DNA from: JAGQRJ01 sp041402045
GTDB taxonomy: Bacteria > Planctomycetota > J058
Direction of reading: 5' to 3'
NCBI GenBank assembly: GCA_041402045.1
Contig: JAWKSZ010000011.1
Location: 83,299-147,298, forward strand
Length of the DNA: 64,000 nucleotides
Below, in pieces: positions 7,961 to 16,779 of this stretch. Position 1 is the first letter of the stretch. Each line of letters begins with the position of its first letter. The position numbers and the translations under genes were made by a program. The notes below the pieces were generated by a model, which ran no database searches, had not been told where the DNA came from, and saw only the letters and a program-made list of their open reading frames with translations.

Positions 7961-10900
7961 CTAACGATCCTCCTCAGCGATCCCGATCCCGCTGCGGTTC
8001 GGCGGCGCCGGACGCGTGGGAGGCACGTAGGGCGCGCGCTCGAGCTCTGCGAGCAGGTGCGTGACCCCGGCGGCGAGCTGCGGGTCCTGGCCCTTGCCGA
8101 GGAGCACCGGGTCGGCGACGACCTCGAGGTCCGGCGCCACCCCGTAGCCCTCGATCCCCCAGGTCCCGTCGGTCTCGTAGAAGCCGAAGGTCGGCACCGC
8201 GGTGTAGCCGCCGTCGATCAGCCCGGGGACGCCGGTGATCCCCACCAGCCCGCCCCAGGTGCGGGTCCCGATCAGCTTGCCGAGGCCGGCCTGACGGAAC
8301 AGGTAGGGGAACATGTCGCCGCCCGAGCCGGCGAGCCCGTTGATCAGCATGGCCTTGGGCCCCTGGTGACTGGCGAAGGGGGTCGACCAGTCGCGCCCGT
8401 CGCGGCGCGCCCAGTAGTTGGTCCGCGGGCGGTTCAAGAGCTCGACGAAGCGCGTGGGGATCTGCCCGCCGCCGTTGAAGCGGTCGTCGATCAGGAGCGC
8501 GGGCTTCGAGAGCTGCCCGTGGAACTGGCGCACGAGCTCGCCCTGGCCGAAGCGCCCGGTGTCCGGCACGTAGACGTAGCCGACCTTGCCGCCGGAGAGC
8601 TGCTCGACCTGCTGGCGGTTGGCCTCGACCCAGGCGCGGTAGCGCAGCGCGCCCTCGTCGGGCAGGCAGCGCACCACGACCTCGCGCCCGGCGTCGGGGT
8701 CGCCCTCGGGCCCGACCCAGAGGGTCACGCTCTGGTTCGCGAGCCCGAGGAACGCGGCCCAGGGGTCCTGGCTCGCGTCGACGGGGACGCCGTTCACGCG
8801 GTAGAGCACCTCGCCCACCCGCACCCCGGCCACGGCCAGCGGGTTGCGCGCGTCGAGGTCCCACACCGCGCCCTGGATCAGGCGCTGCAGGCGGTAGCCC
8901 TGCCCGTCGCGGGTGCGCGCGAAGTCGACCCCCAGGAGCCCGACCGGGTCCTCGAAGGGCGCGTCCTCGTCGCCGCCCCAGTAGTAGGCGTGGCCCACGT
9001 TGAGCTCGCCGATCGTCTCCTTGATCAGGTAGCTCACGTCGCCGCGGCTGGCGGCGAACTCGACCAGGGGCGCGTAGCGCGCGCGCACGCCCTCCCAGTC
9101 CACGCCGTGCATGGTCTCGACGTAGAAGTAGTCGCGGTGCCGGCGCCAGGCGTCCTGGAAGATCTGGCGCCACTCGGCGCGGGGGTCGATCCGCTGGGTC
9201 ATGCCCGCGAGCTCGAGGGCCTCGAAGCTCTGCCCCGCCTCCGTCGCCACCAGCCCGTAGCCGCCCTGGGACTCGACCAGGACCTGCGAGCCGTCGGGGA
9301 GCGGCTCGAACCAGCTCACGCCGCCGAGCACCAGCTCCTCCTCCGGGTCGTCGGCCCGGGGGTCGAACACGTAGAGGTTGCCCGCGTCCTGGCCAGGCTG
9401 CGAGCGCAGGTAGAGCAGCTTGCCGTCGGGGCCTGGGCGCAGGTTCTCGTAGTCGCCGGTCGGCAGCGGGAGGAGCACCGCGCGGGCCTCGAGGTTCCCG
9501 CCCGCGATCGTGACCCCCGCGGGGTCCGCGGGCTCCTCCTCGTCGCCGTCCTCGTCCTCGTCCTCGTCTTCGGCGTCCTCGTCCTCGTCGGCGTCGGGGT
9601 CGGGCTCCTCGTCGCTGCGCGGCTGGAGCAGGCGCGCCACGTCGTCGTTCAGCCGGATCGCCGCCACGCGCTCGACCTCGGCGTAGACGAAGCTCGAGCC
9701 GAAGGTGTCGTAGAGCGGGCTCGAGAAGTCCAGCGCGACGGTGTAGTAGAGCAGCTCGCCGGTGCGCCCGAAGCAGGGCGAGCCGCAGGCGAACTGCGGG
9801 CCGGTGACCCGCCGCGGGCCGTCGCCCTCGATCGAGGTCAGGTAGATCGAGGTCAGGATCCCCTCGGGGTTCCCCCGCGCGTAGACGATCCACTTGGAGT
9901 CCGGCGACCACTGCGCGTCCGGCGCCTCGGCCCAGGGGTCGGTGTCCAGGGTGCGCACCGGGAGCTGCCCCGCGGCGTCGGCGAGCAGGAGCCGCCCGTG
10001 CTGGTCGCTGAACAGGATCCACGTGGAGTCCGGCGACCAGCGCAGTCCGGAGCAGACGCCCGGCGCGCCGGGCTTGACCACCCGCGGCTCGCCGTGGCCG
10101 TGGGCCGAGCGCACGTAGAGCGCGTATTCGCCGGAGGCGTCGCTGACGTAGGCGATCCAGCGCCCGTCGGGGCTCCACACCGGCTCGAGCTCGGCGACGC
10201 CGCTGGTGCGGGTCAGGTTGCGCGGTGAGCCCTCGCTCGCGGGGAGCGACCACACGTCCCCGCGCGCGCCGAACAGCAGGCGTTCACCGCTGGGGGACGC
10301 GCTCACGCTCTGCACGTACTCGCTGGCGTCGACCGCGCGCACGGCGACGGTCGGCCGGTCGCCGGGGATCGTGAGCTCGAGGGCGCGGGTCGCCCGCGTC
10401 TTCAGGTCCAGGAGCTCGATCCGCGCGCCGCGCTGGTAGACGATCTCGCCCTGCCCCTCGGGGCCCGGACCCATGGAGGGGAAGCGCACGTCGTAGTCGT
10501 CGAAGCGGGTGAGCTGGGTGCGCGCCTTGGTCTTCGGGTCGTAGGACCACAGGTTCAGCCGCGGCACGTCGCCCGCGTCCGAGAGGTAGTAGAGGACGCC
10601 CTGGTGCCACATGGGGGCGCTGTCGTTGCCCGCCCACTGGGTCACGCGCTCGGCGGCGCCCTGCTGCAGGTCGAACACCCACACGTCGGTGGCCATGCCG
10701 CCCTGGTAGCGCTTCCACGAGGCGAAGTCGAGGGAGTGCGGGGTGTAGGCGAGGTAGCGCCCGTCTTCGCTGAGCGCGCCCGCCGCGGCGTAGGGCGGCG
10801 GCAGGACCTGGGGCAGCCCGCCCTGGGCGCCCACGGTGAACAGGCGCTGGATCCGCCCGCTGGGGGAGGCCTGGTCGCTGGCGAACAGGAGCTCGCCCGC

Positions 10901-11239
10901 GGGGGTCCAGCCGCAGAGCCGCTCCCGCGCCGGGTGGTGGGTCACCCGCTGCGGGGTCCCCCCGGCGACAGGCAGCACGTAGAGGTCGTTCGCCCCCTCG
11001 TAGTGTCCGACGAAGGCGACCTGGGTCCCGTCGGGGCTGAACTGCGGGAACGACTCCGCGCCCAAGGGGCTCGTGAGCCGCTGCGCCACCCCGCCCTCCC
11101 GCGGCGCGAGCCACAGGTCGTCGCCGTAGACGAACACGACCTGGGTCTTGCTCACGTCGGGGAAGCGGAACAGCCCGCCGGGCCCAGCCAGGGCCGCGCT
11201 GGCGAACAGGGACCACAGGACGAGGGTGCGCAGGGCCAT
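7961..11239 (-). CDS. Tricorn-type protease, exported
   Basis: A 1092-residue protein starting with a signal peptide (LVLWSLFASAALAGPG). Two beta-propeller blocks follow, with repeated FSPDGTQVAF, SEDGRYLAY and WSPDGRWIAYVS blades. Then come the C1 domain, a PDZ-like segment and a C2 catalytic domain. Candidate catalytic residues are His701 (RRHRDYFY), Ser972 in AGSGGDMFPYLF and Glu1030 (GIEGYGVAPD), matching the His/Ser/Glu arrangement of archaeal tricorn. An acidic Asp/Glu run at about 543-570 interrupts the propeller-to-C1 junction. The ATG at 11239 follows GGAG and begins a clear signal peptide. Bacterial homologues are usually predicted to degrade peptides outside the cytoplasm. It stands alone, convergent with no close partner. 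Confidence 0.92.
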   Translation of the reverse strand: MALRTLVLWSLFASAALAGPGGLFRFPDVSKTQVVFVYGDDLWLAPREGGVAQRLTSPLGAESFPQFSPDGTQVAFVGHYEGANDLYVLPVAGGTPQRVTHHPARERLCGWTPAGELLFASDQASPSGRIQRLFTVGAQGGLPQVLPPPYAAAGALSEDGRYLAYTPHSLDFASWKRYQGGMATDVWVFDLQQGAAERVTQWAGNDSAPMWHQGVLYYLSDAGDVPRLNLWSYDPKTKARTQLTRFDDYDVRFPSMGPGPEGQGEIVYQRGARIELLDLKTRATRALELTIPGDRPTVAVRAVDASEYVQSVSASPSGERLLFGARGDVWSLPASEGSPRNLTRTSGVAELEPVWSPDGRWIAYVSDASGEYALYVRSAHGHGEPRVVKPGAPGVCSGLRWSPDSTWILFSDQHGRLLLADAAGQLPVRTLDTDPWAEAPDAQWSPDSKWIVYARGNPEGILTSIYLTSIEGDGPRRVTGPQFACGSPCFGRTGELLYYTVALDFSSPLYDTFGSSFVYAEVERVAAIRLNDDVARLLQPRSDEEPDPDADEDEDAEDEDEDEDGDEEEPADPAGVTIAGGNLEARAVLLPLPTGDYENLRPGPDGKLLYLRSQPGQDAGNLYVFDPRADDPEEELVLGGVSWFEPLPDGSQVLVESQGGYGLVATEAGQSFEALELAGMTQRIDPRAEWRQIFQDAWRRHRDYFYVETMHGVDWEGVRARYAPLVEFAASRGDVSYLIKETIGELNVGHAYYWGGDEDAPFEDPVGLLGVDFARTRDGQGYRLQRLIQGAVWDLDARNPLAVAGVRVGEVLYRVNGVPVDASQDPWAAFLGLANQSVTLWVGPEGDPDAGREVVVRCLPDEGALRYRAWVEANRQQVEQLSGGKVGYVYVPDTGRFGQGELVRQFHGQLSKPALLIDDRFNGGGQIPTRFVELLNRPRTNYWARRDGRDWSTPFASHQGPKAMLINGLAGSGGDMFPYLFRQAGLGKLIGTRTWGGLVGITGVPGLIDGGYTAVPTFGFYETDGTWGIEGYGVAPDLEVVADPVLLGKGQDPQLAAGVTHLLAELERAPYVPPTRPAPPNRSGIGIAEEDR

Positions 11240-11313
11240 GAGGAAGCTCCAATTCCAGGGGCCGGACGGGGCCCGCGGCGAGGCGGGGCTCCGCGGCCTC
11301 GTGCGGGGCGAGG

Positions 11314-11319
11314 ATCTTA
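11314..11319 (-). promoter_or_regulatory. Putative -10 element for the tricorn gene
   Basis: On the minus strand this reads TAAGAT, 74 nt before the tricorn ATG at 11239. It lies in the only non-coding stretch upstream and fits the TANNNT hexamers seen before other genes here. No convincing -35 is visible. Confidence 0.3.
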
Positions 11320-11455
11320 GCGCAGTCGCGCTGGCGCGTCGGCCCGCCCAGACGGTGGCGCCGCCGTGGCCCGACGCCCCCGGCTCAGCGACGAGGGTTG
11401 GGAGCTCGGGCGCTGTCGGTACGGAGGTTGCACGTGGGACGCGGGAAGGACCCCT

Positions 11456-12343
11456 ATGCCCCTCGTCGATCCCTGGACCCTGACCCAGCGCGGAGAACCG
11501 ACCCGCTGCGCGTTCTGTCACGACGGCCTGCGCGAGGCGTGGATCCCCTGCCCCGCGTGCGGGGGAGCCGCGCACGCCGAGTGCTGGGCAGAGCTGGGTC
11601 GGTGCCCGAACCACGGGTGCGGCGCGGCGGCTCCGCAACACGTCGCCCGCCGCGGGCCCCGCCCACCGAGCGACCCGCGCTGGGCTGGAGGCGAGCGCGG
11701 AGCGGACCTCGCCCTGTGGGCGCGGCGGGCGGCCCAGGCGCTGCCCCTGAGCGACCCCCTGCGCGGGGAGCTCCGCGCCAGCGTCGACGCCTGGCAGGGT
11801 CGAACGTGGCGCACGGCGCGACAGCTCGCCCTCGTCCTGCTCCTGGCCTTCGTGTGCGCCCTGACGGAGCGCGCCCAGGCATTCGCCGCCGGGGAGCCGC
11901 TGCACGGGGCGGGTCTCGTGTTCGCGTTCGCGCTGTGTTCCGCGCCGGGGGCGGCCGTGATGCTGCGGCGCCTGGACTTCGGCGCCCGCGCCCAGGCGAG
12001 GCTGGAAGAAGCCTGCGCGGGGACGGTGACCCTGCTCCACGTGCGGGTTCGACTCGAGCGGCGCTTCCGCAACGGCCGCGTCGCCGCCTGCCGTTTCCAC
12101 ACCTCGGCCGGCGACCCCGCCGCCCGCCGGCTGAGCGCGGTCCTCGACGGCCACACCGCGGGCTCGTTCGCGGGGGAGACGGCCTGGCTGACTCGCGTCG
12201 GCCCGCCGCGCCCGGTACTCGTGTACGCCCCCCTCGACGGCGCGCCCCCCTTGGTGCTCGAGAACGCCAGCGGCGAGCGCTGCGTGTTCGTGGGCCCCAC
12301 CGATCCACTCCGCGCGAGCCCCCCCCTGGTGGCCAAGGGTTGA
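11456..12343 (+). CDS. RING-like zinc-binding membrane protein
   Basis: A 295-residue protein. Residues 18-55 carry a cross-brace-like ligand set: C18, C21, C32, C35, H40, C43, C50 and C55 (CAFC, CPAC, HAEC, CPNHGC), as in prokaryotic RING-type fingers. Two hydrophobic helices follow (about 120-140 and 152-172). The ~120-residue C-terminal part is soluble and beta-rich, ending VFVGPTDPLRASPP. The ATG at 11456 follows GGAAGGA at good spacing. The 113-residue protein at 49.2-49.6 kb has the same ligand spacing and a membrane helix, so this is a small local family. Function unknown. A ubiquitin-like role should not be assumed from the zinc pattern alone. Confidence 0.7.
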   Translation: MPLVDPWTLTQRGEPTRCAFCHDGLREAWIPCPACGGAAHAECWAELGRCPNHGCGAAAPQHVARRGPRPPSDPRWAGGERGADLALWARRAAQALPLSDPLRGELRASVDAWQGRTWRTARQLALVLLLAFVCALTERAQAFAAGEPLHGAGLVFAFALCSAPGAAVMLRRLDFGARAQARLEEACAGTVTLLHVRVRLERRFRNGRVAACRFHTSAGDPAARRLSAVLDGHTAGSFAGETAWLTRVGPPRPVLVYAPLDGAPPLVLENASGERCVFVGPTDPLRASPPLVAKG

Positions 12344-12348
12344 GCCAC

Positions 12349-12354
12349 TAGGCT
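12349..12354 (+). promoter_or_regulatory. Putative -10 hexamer TAGGCT
   Basis: TAGGCT lies 5 bp past the preceding stop and 23 nt before the GTG of the MRJP-family gene, with the SD GGGAGGGG in between. The same hexamer recurs at 18381 and 41372. No clear -35. Confidence 0.35.
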
Positions 12355-12377
12355 ACGCAGTCTGCTGGGAGGGGCAC

Positions 12378-13502
12378 GTGAAGCGTGGGTGGACGACGGG
12401 GCTGGGGATCGCGCTCCTGGGGGCGGGCTGCGCGCTCTCGCCGGACCCGGCCAAGCGCAACCCCAACCACCTGGCGGACGTGGCGCCGCTGCGCTCGGCG
12501 GGCGCGATCGAGGTCGTGATCGAGCTCCCCCGCCCGCCGGGGAACCTGGCGGTCGCCGCCGACGGCACGGTGTTCTTCACCTTCCACCCCGAGGCCGACC
12601 CCGACGTGCACGTCGCGCGCTACCGCCCCGGGGACGCGACCTACACCCTGTTCCCCGACGACGCCTGGCAGCACGAGCGCGACGACGCGCCCTACTTCGT
12701 GACCCCCCTCGCGGTGCGGATCGACGCCCAGGGCTGGGTGTGGGTGCTCGACCACGGCGACTACGGGAGCGAGCCCGTGAGCCTCAGCGCCTTCGACCCC
12801 GAGAGCGGCGCGCTCCTGCACCGCCACGTGTTCTCCGACGACGTGGCCGAGTGGGGCTCCATGCTCAACGACTTCGTGATCGACGACGCGCACCGCGCGA
12901 TCTATATCGCCGACCCCAGCCCCTTCGAGTTCGACCCCGCGATCGTGGTCTACGACCTGGCCACCGAGACCGCGCGGCGAGTGCTCGAGAACCACGACTC
13001 CGTGCTCTCCGTCGACCACCACGTCGTGGTCCAGGGCCGGTTCATGAAGGCCTTCGGCCTGCCGCTGCAGATCGACGTGGACTCGATCGCGCTCTCCCCG
13101 GGCGGCCTGGAGCTCTACTACGGCCCCCTGGCCGGCCCGACCCTCTACCGGATCCCCACCGTCGTGCTCCGCGACGAGCGCCTGAACGCGGGCGCGGTCG
13201 AGGCCTTCGTCGAGGTCTACGGCCCCAAGCCCACCACCGACGGGATCGTGTGCGGCCCCGGCGGCAACGTGTTCCTGACCGCGGTCGAGGAGGACGCCCT
13301 GGCGGTGCTCGACGCCGAGGGCCGGCTGAGCGTGCTCGCCCGCGACCCGGAGCTCTTGGCCTGGGCCGACGGGGTCTCGGTCTCCGCCGACGGCGCCTGG
13401 CTCTACGCGAGCGTGAGCGAGCTGCACCGCGCGATCGGCCGCGACCCCGAGACCCTGAGCGAGCACGCCCCGTTTCGTATCGTGCGCGTGCCCTTGCGCT
13501 GA
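12378..13502 (+). CDS. MRJP/Yellow-family beta-propeller lipoprotein
   Basis: A 374-residue protein with the hallmarks of the major-royal-jelly/Yellow family. It has ordered propeller blades including 'ALSPGGLELYYGPLAGPTLY' and the C-terminal 'WADGVSVSADGAWLYASVSE' followed by a short LHRA segment. Bacterial members are exported and of uncertain enzymatic role. The N-terminus is a signal sequence ending LLGAGC, with C18 as likely lipidated cysteine, although the -3 residue is atypical. The GTG at 12378 is supported by GGGAGGGG. It lies 12 bp upstream of another lipoprotein gene, suggesting a two-gene operon of envelope proteins. Confidence 0.82.
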   Translation: MKRGWTTGLGIALLGAGCALSPDPAKRNPNHLADVAPLRSAGAIEVVIELPRPPGNLAVAADGTVFFTFHPEADPDVHVARYRPGDATYTLFPDDAWQHERDDAPYFVTPLAVRIDAQGWVWVLDHGDYGSEPVSLSAFDPESGALLHRHVFSDDVAEWGSMLNDFVIDDAHRAIYIADPSPFEFDPAIVVYDLATETARRVLENHDSVLSVDHHVVVQGRFMKAFGLPLQIDVDSIALSPGGLELYYGPLAGPTLYRIPTVVLRDERLNAGAVEAFVEVYGPKPTTDGIVCGPGGNVFLTAVEEDALAVLDAEGRLSVLARDPELLAWADGVSVSADGAWLYASVSELHRAIGRDPETLSEHAPFRIVRVPLR

Positions 13503-13514
13503 AGAGAGGCCTGT

Positions 13515-14165
13515 ATGACGCTGCGTTCCCTGGTCCCCGCCCTGCTCCTGGCCTCGGCCGTCGGCTGCTGCAACTGCGGCTGCACGGACCGCGAGGCCCG
13601 GCGGGCCGCCGCCGCGGCCGACGTCGCCGCGGAGGTCGCCGCGGCGGACGCTCCCAGCCTGAGCGAGCTGGGCCCCGCGCTGAGCCAGGCCGCGAGCATG
13701 CCGAACGAGACGTGGGAGATCGTGTCCCAGTCGGTCTCCGCGCCCACCCTCGGCGAGATCCGCGACGAGGCCAGCCTGACCGCGGTCCTGATCGTGCTGA
13801 AGCCCGAGGAGCTCCCCGAGGGCTCCGGCTTCCGCTTCACGAGCGGCGAGCACGCGACCCCCTACGAGGCGGCCCCGCACCTCGAGCGCAGCAAGGACAA
13901 GGGCTACGTCTCGGTGCTCCAGCCCGAGGACGTGACCTCGTATGCCTGCGAGGTCGAGGGCGACGAGGCCCGCGGCCAGGTGGCCTGGACCACCGCCGAC
14001 GCCTGGACCGGCACCGCCGACTTCGTCGCGCGCCGCGACGGCGAGGCCTGGCAGATCGTGGAGTTCAAGGTCCCGGGCCAGTTCACCACCCGCCGCGTCG
14101 GCGACACCTGGCAGGTGACCGAGCTCGGGGGCGAGGAGCCCACGCTCGTCCCGCCGCGGCGCTGA
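13515..14165 (+). CDS. Lipoprotein of unknown function
   Basis: A 216-residue protein with a type II signal peptide (ALLLASAVGC, lipidated C18) followed by a Cys-rich CNCGC. An Ala-rich linker comes next, then a ~150-residue beta-rich domain. No family recognised. It follows the MRJP-family gene by 12 bp and is probably co-transcribed. The domain ends with tandem 'EAWQIVEFKVPGQ' and 'DTWQVTELGG' segments that look like a repeated strand pair. Confidence 0.65.
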   Translation: MTLRSLVPALLLASAVGCCNCGCTDREARRAAAAADVAAEVAAADAPSLSELGPALSQAASMPNETWEIVSQSVSAPTLGEIRDEASLTAVLIVLKPEELPEGSGFRFTSGEHATPYEAAPHLERSKDKGYVSVLQPEDVTSYACEVEGDEARGQVAWTTADAWTGTADFVARRDGEAWQIVEFKVPGQFTTRRVGDTWQVTELGGEEPTLVPPRR

Positions 14166-14174
14166 CCCTCGGCG

Positions 14175-14612
14175 CTACTCCGCCGAAGGCCTCGACCGGG
14201 AGGCGGCGGTCGCGCAGCAGGTGACCGAGACGGCGAGGGCCACGCCGCCTACCGGCACGAGCAGGACCCCCAACCCTGGGTCGCCGCCGTGGTGGGTCGC
14301 GCCGCCGAGGACGAACCCCAGGGGCATGAGCAGCCCGGCCAGTCGCAGGCCCCACGACGCGGCGCCGCACAGCGCGCCCGGCCGCACGTAGCCCCAGCGC
14401 AAGGTCGCCGCGAAGGCCAGGTGCAACAGCCCCAGCAGCGTCCCGTGGGTGTGGGCCAGGGTCCACAGCAGCCGCCGCACCTCGTGGGCCGGGTGCAGGT
14501 AGAGCTCGAGCTTGAGCGCGTGGAGGGCCTCGAGCGCGAGCCCGGCCAGGACGTAGAGCGCGATCAGCCACCAGCCCCAGCGCACGTGGACCCCCTCCAG
14601 GTCGCCGGTCAT
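14175..14612 (-). CDS. Small polytopic membrane protein linked to the octaheme cytochrome
   Basis: A 145-residue protein with four predicted membrane helices (WGWWLIALYVLAGLALEAL, THGTLLGLLHLAFAATL, WGLRLAGLLMPLGFVLGG, GVLLVPVGGVALAVSVTCC). Histidines are concentrated in the middle (LHPAHE, AHTHGTLLGLLH) and in ATHHGGDP, which could ligate heme or metal. The start overlaps the cytochrome stop as ATGA, so translation is coupled and a joint role in electron transfer is plausible. This is inference. No named family recognised. Confidence 0.65.
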   Translation of the reverse strand: MTGDLEGVHVRWGWWLIALYVLAGLALEALHALKLELYLHPAHEVRRLLWTLAHTHGTLLGLLHLAFAATLRWGYVRPGALCGAASWGLRLAGLLMPLGFVLGGATHHGGDPGLGVLLVPVGGVALAVSVTCCATAASRSRPSAE

Positions 14613-16531
14613 TCGACGAGGTCGACCGGTCGGAGGTCGCGCAGCTCGAGCAGCTCCGCGTAGCGCGGAGTGAACTCGCCCTGAGCGTCGTGGGGGAAGC
14701 CAGGCCCTGGCGCGGGCACGTCGCGCCGCCAGGCCGCGCGCAGCGCGGCGACCGCGGCGCGCCGGGCCTCGGGACCGCCCAGCGGGTCGTAGCCCGCCGG
14801 CGACAGACCCGGGAAGCTGCGCAGGCTGCGCGCGCCGACCAAGCGCACGGCGACGTAAGGATCGTCGAGCGCCTCGGCCAGGTAGCCCGGGATCCAGCCC
14901 CGCCCCGACGCCTCCTGAGCGGGGGCCCAGCCCAGGCTCCAGGCGGCCAGGGCGCGCACCCCGGCGTCCCCGGTGGTCAGCCACCGGACGCCGGCGGGCA
15001 CCTCCTCCTGGGTCGCGTCCAGCTCCGGGCGGGGCTGGCCCCAGCGCTCGGTCAGGGCGTCGGCGGCCCAGCCCAGGCTCCGGTCCAGGTGGCAGAGGTT
15101 GCAGGCGTTCGGCCGCCCGGTGCGAAGCTCGGTCGCGACCCGCGGGCTGTCCACGGTGTGGCTGCGGATCGCCTTGAGCAGCGCGTAGGTGGTGTGGGGC
15201 ATGTGGCAGTTCATGCACGCGCTCCCTGCGGAGTCCACGGGGTGGAAGGTGTGCGCCTCGCCCTGAGCCGCGACCTCTGCGTGGCAGGCCACACAGCTCG
15301 CGTCGCCGCGGCCGCCCCGCTGGAGCTGGTCGTCCGCCCACTCCGCGAGGGGGCGCGGGTCGTCGGGGCGCGGATGCAGCTCGTGGCAGGACACGCAGGA
15401 GAGCTCCCCGCCTTGGAAGCAAGGGGACTCGAGCAGCGCGTTGTATTCACGCCCGCCCACCCGGATCGCGCCGTCGGACCAGAAGCGCCGCTCCATGTAG
15501 CCGGGGAACATGTCGGCCAGGGTGCGGTCGAGGGGCGCCGCCTGCTCGGGGTCCTCGGCGCAGCGCACCACATGCCGGGAGTCGGCCAGCACCTGCCCCG
15601 GGCGATACCCAGGGCCGAGCTCGAGATCGCGACGGTAGTCCTCCTGGCTCTTGCTGTAGAACACCGCGTGGCACTGCCCGCAGACCTCGGCCGAGCGGGC
15701 GGCCTCGAGCCGCGCCGGGTTCTGGATCGTGGGGTCCGGGCGGGGAGAGAAGTACTCCGCGTAGCGCCGCGTCGGGTCGTGGTTCTGGCGGGCGTGCTCC
15801 TCCCCGGGGCCGTGGCAGGCCTCGCAGGCGATCCCCAGCTCGGCGACCTGGGTGTCCGCGGTGTCGAAGCTGCGCATGCGGCTCTGAGGGTGCGTGGCGT
15901 GGCACAGCACGCAGGTCCGGTTCCAGCGCGACGACTCCGACGGCGGCGCGCTCTGGAGCGCAGGGGGTCGGAGGAAGGCCGCGTTCCGCGGGATCCAGCG
16001 CCCCTCGTCCAGCAGATACACCAGCGGGAACGGATCGAGGGTCCGGCCCTCCCCCGTCGCATACCAGTAGACCTGCATGGCGTGGGAGCCGGTGGTCTGC
16101 ACGACCTGCTCCCAGCGCGGGCCCTGAGGCGTGGGCAGCCCCACCCAGAACGTGTCCCCCCTGCGGGCGACGCGATACTCCACCCCGTCGAAGCGCAACC
16201 CCGTCGCCGCGAAGTCGCCGTGCACCGCCTCCGGCGTAGCGACCTGACTCATGGTGCTGTGGTAGGACGCGCTCCAGCTCGCGTGGGGTCCTGGGTGGCA
16301 CGCCCTGCAGCCCTCGGAGCCGACGTATCCGTCGCTCGGGCGCACGAGGGGTCGAGTCTCCACCGGCACCGGCGAAGACGCCGCCGGGAGCTGCGCGACG
16401 GCCAAGGGCAGCCCCACGCCAAGCGCGACCGCGACGCACGCCCCGAGCGCTCGCAAGCGCTGCCGACGGACGCGACCCAGGGGGGCAATCAGCGCTGCGG
16501 CCAGGAGCAGCGCGACCAACAGTCCTTCCAC
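14609..16531 (-). CDS. Octaheme c-type cytochrome
   Basis: A 640-residue exported protein. The N-terminus has two hydrophobic stretches (LLVALLLAAALIAPL and ACVAVALGVGLPLAVAQLPA), so it is anchored in the membrane with the heme domain outside. Eight CxxCH motifs start at about residues 75, 207, 236, 284, 379, 413, 439 and 477. This places it with multiheme cytochromes related to cytochrome c554 and to planctomycete and delta-proteobacterial tetra/octaheme proteins. The last ~150 residues have HEAT-like helices. A GTG start is used, with AGGAG about 10 nt upstream. No heme lyase or quinol oxidase subunit adjoins. The electron donor and acceptor are unknown. Confidence 0.9.
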   Translation of the reverse strand: MEGLLVALLLAAALIAPLGRVRRQRLRALGACVAVALGVGLPLAVAQLPAASSPVPVETRPLVRPSDGYVGSEGCRACHPGPHASWSASYHSTMSQVATPEAVHGDFAATGLRFDGVEYRVARRGDTFWVGLPTPQGPRWEQVVQTTGSHAMQVYWYATGEGRTLDPFPLVYLLDEGRWIPRNAAFLRPPALQSAPPSESSRWNRTCVLCHATHPQSRMRSFDTADTQVAELGIACEACHGPGEEHARQNHDPTRRYAEYFSPRPDPTIQNPARLEAARSAEVCGQCHAVFYSKSQEDYRRDLELGPGYRPGQVLADSRHVVRCAEDPEQAAPLDRTLADMFPGYMERRFWSDGAIRVGGREYNALLESPCFQGGELSCVSCHELHPRPDDPRPLAEWADDQLQRGGRGDASCVACHAEVAAQGEAHTFHPVDSAGSACMNCHMPHTTYALLKAIRSHTVDSPRVATELRTGRPNACNLCHLDRSLGWAADALTERWGQPRPELDATQEEVPAGVRWLTTGDAGVRALAAWSLGWAPAQEASGRGWIPGYLAEALDDPYVAVRLVGARSLRSFPGLSPAGYDPLGGPEARRAAVAALRAAWRRDVPAPGPGFPHDAQGEFTPRYAELLELRDLRPVDLVE

Positions 16532-16779
16532 CGAGACTGGCTCCTACGCGTCGCCGTTATAACGACACGCCGCGAGTTCAGGAAGGTGGGACGCACCGGA
16601 AACGGGGCGACGCGAAGGCGCTCCCGGAGGGTGTCCAGACTGGACAGTCCCCCACCAGCGTGAGACTTACGCCGAGCCGTCGCGGCACTCGCGGTGCGTC
16701 CGTCGTTCTCGGAAGGAAACGCAGGGCGCGCACCGTGGATCGACGGCGCGCGCCTTCACAGCAGAAGGAAGGTTTCTCC

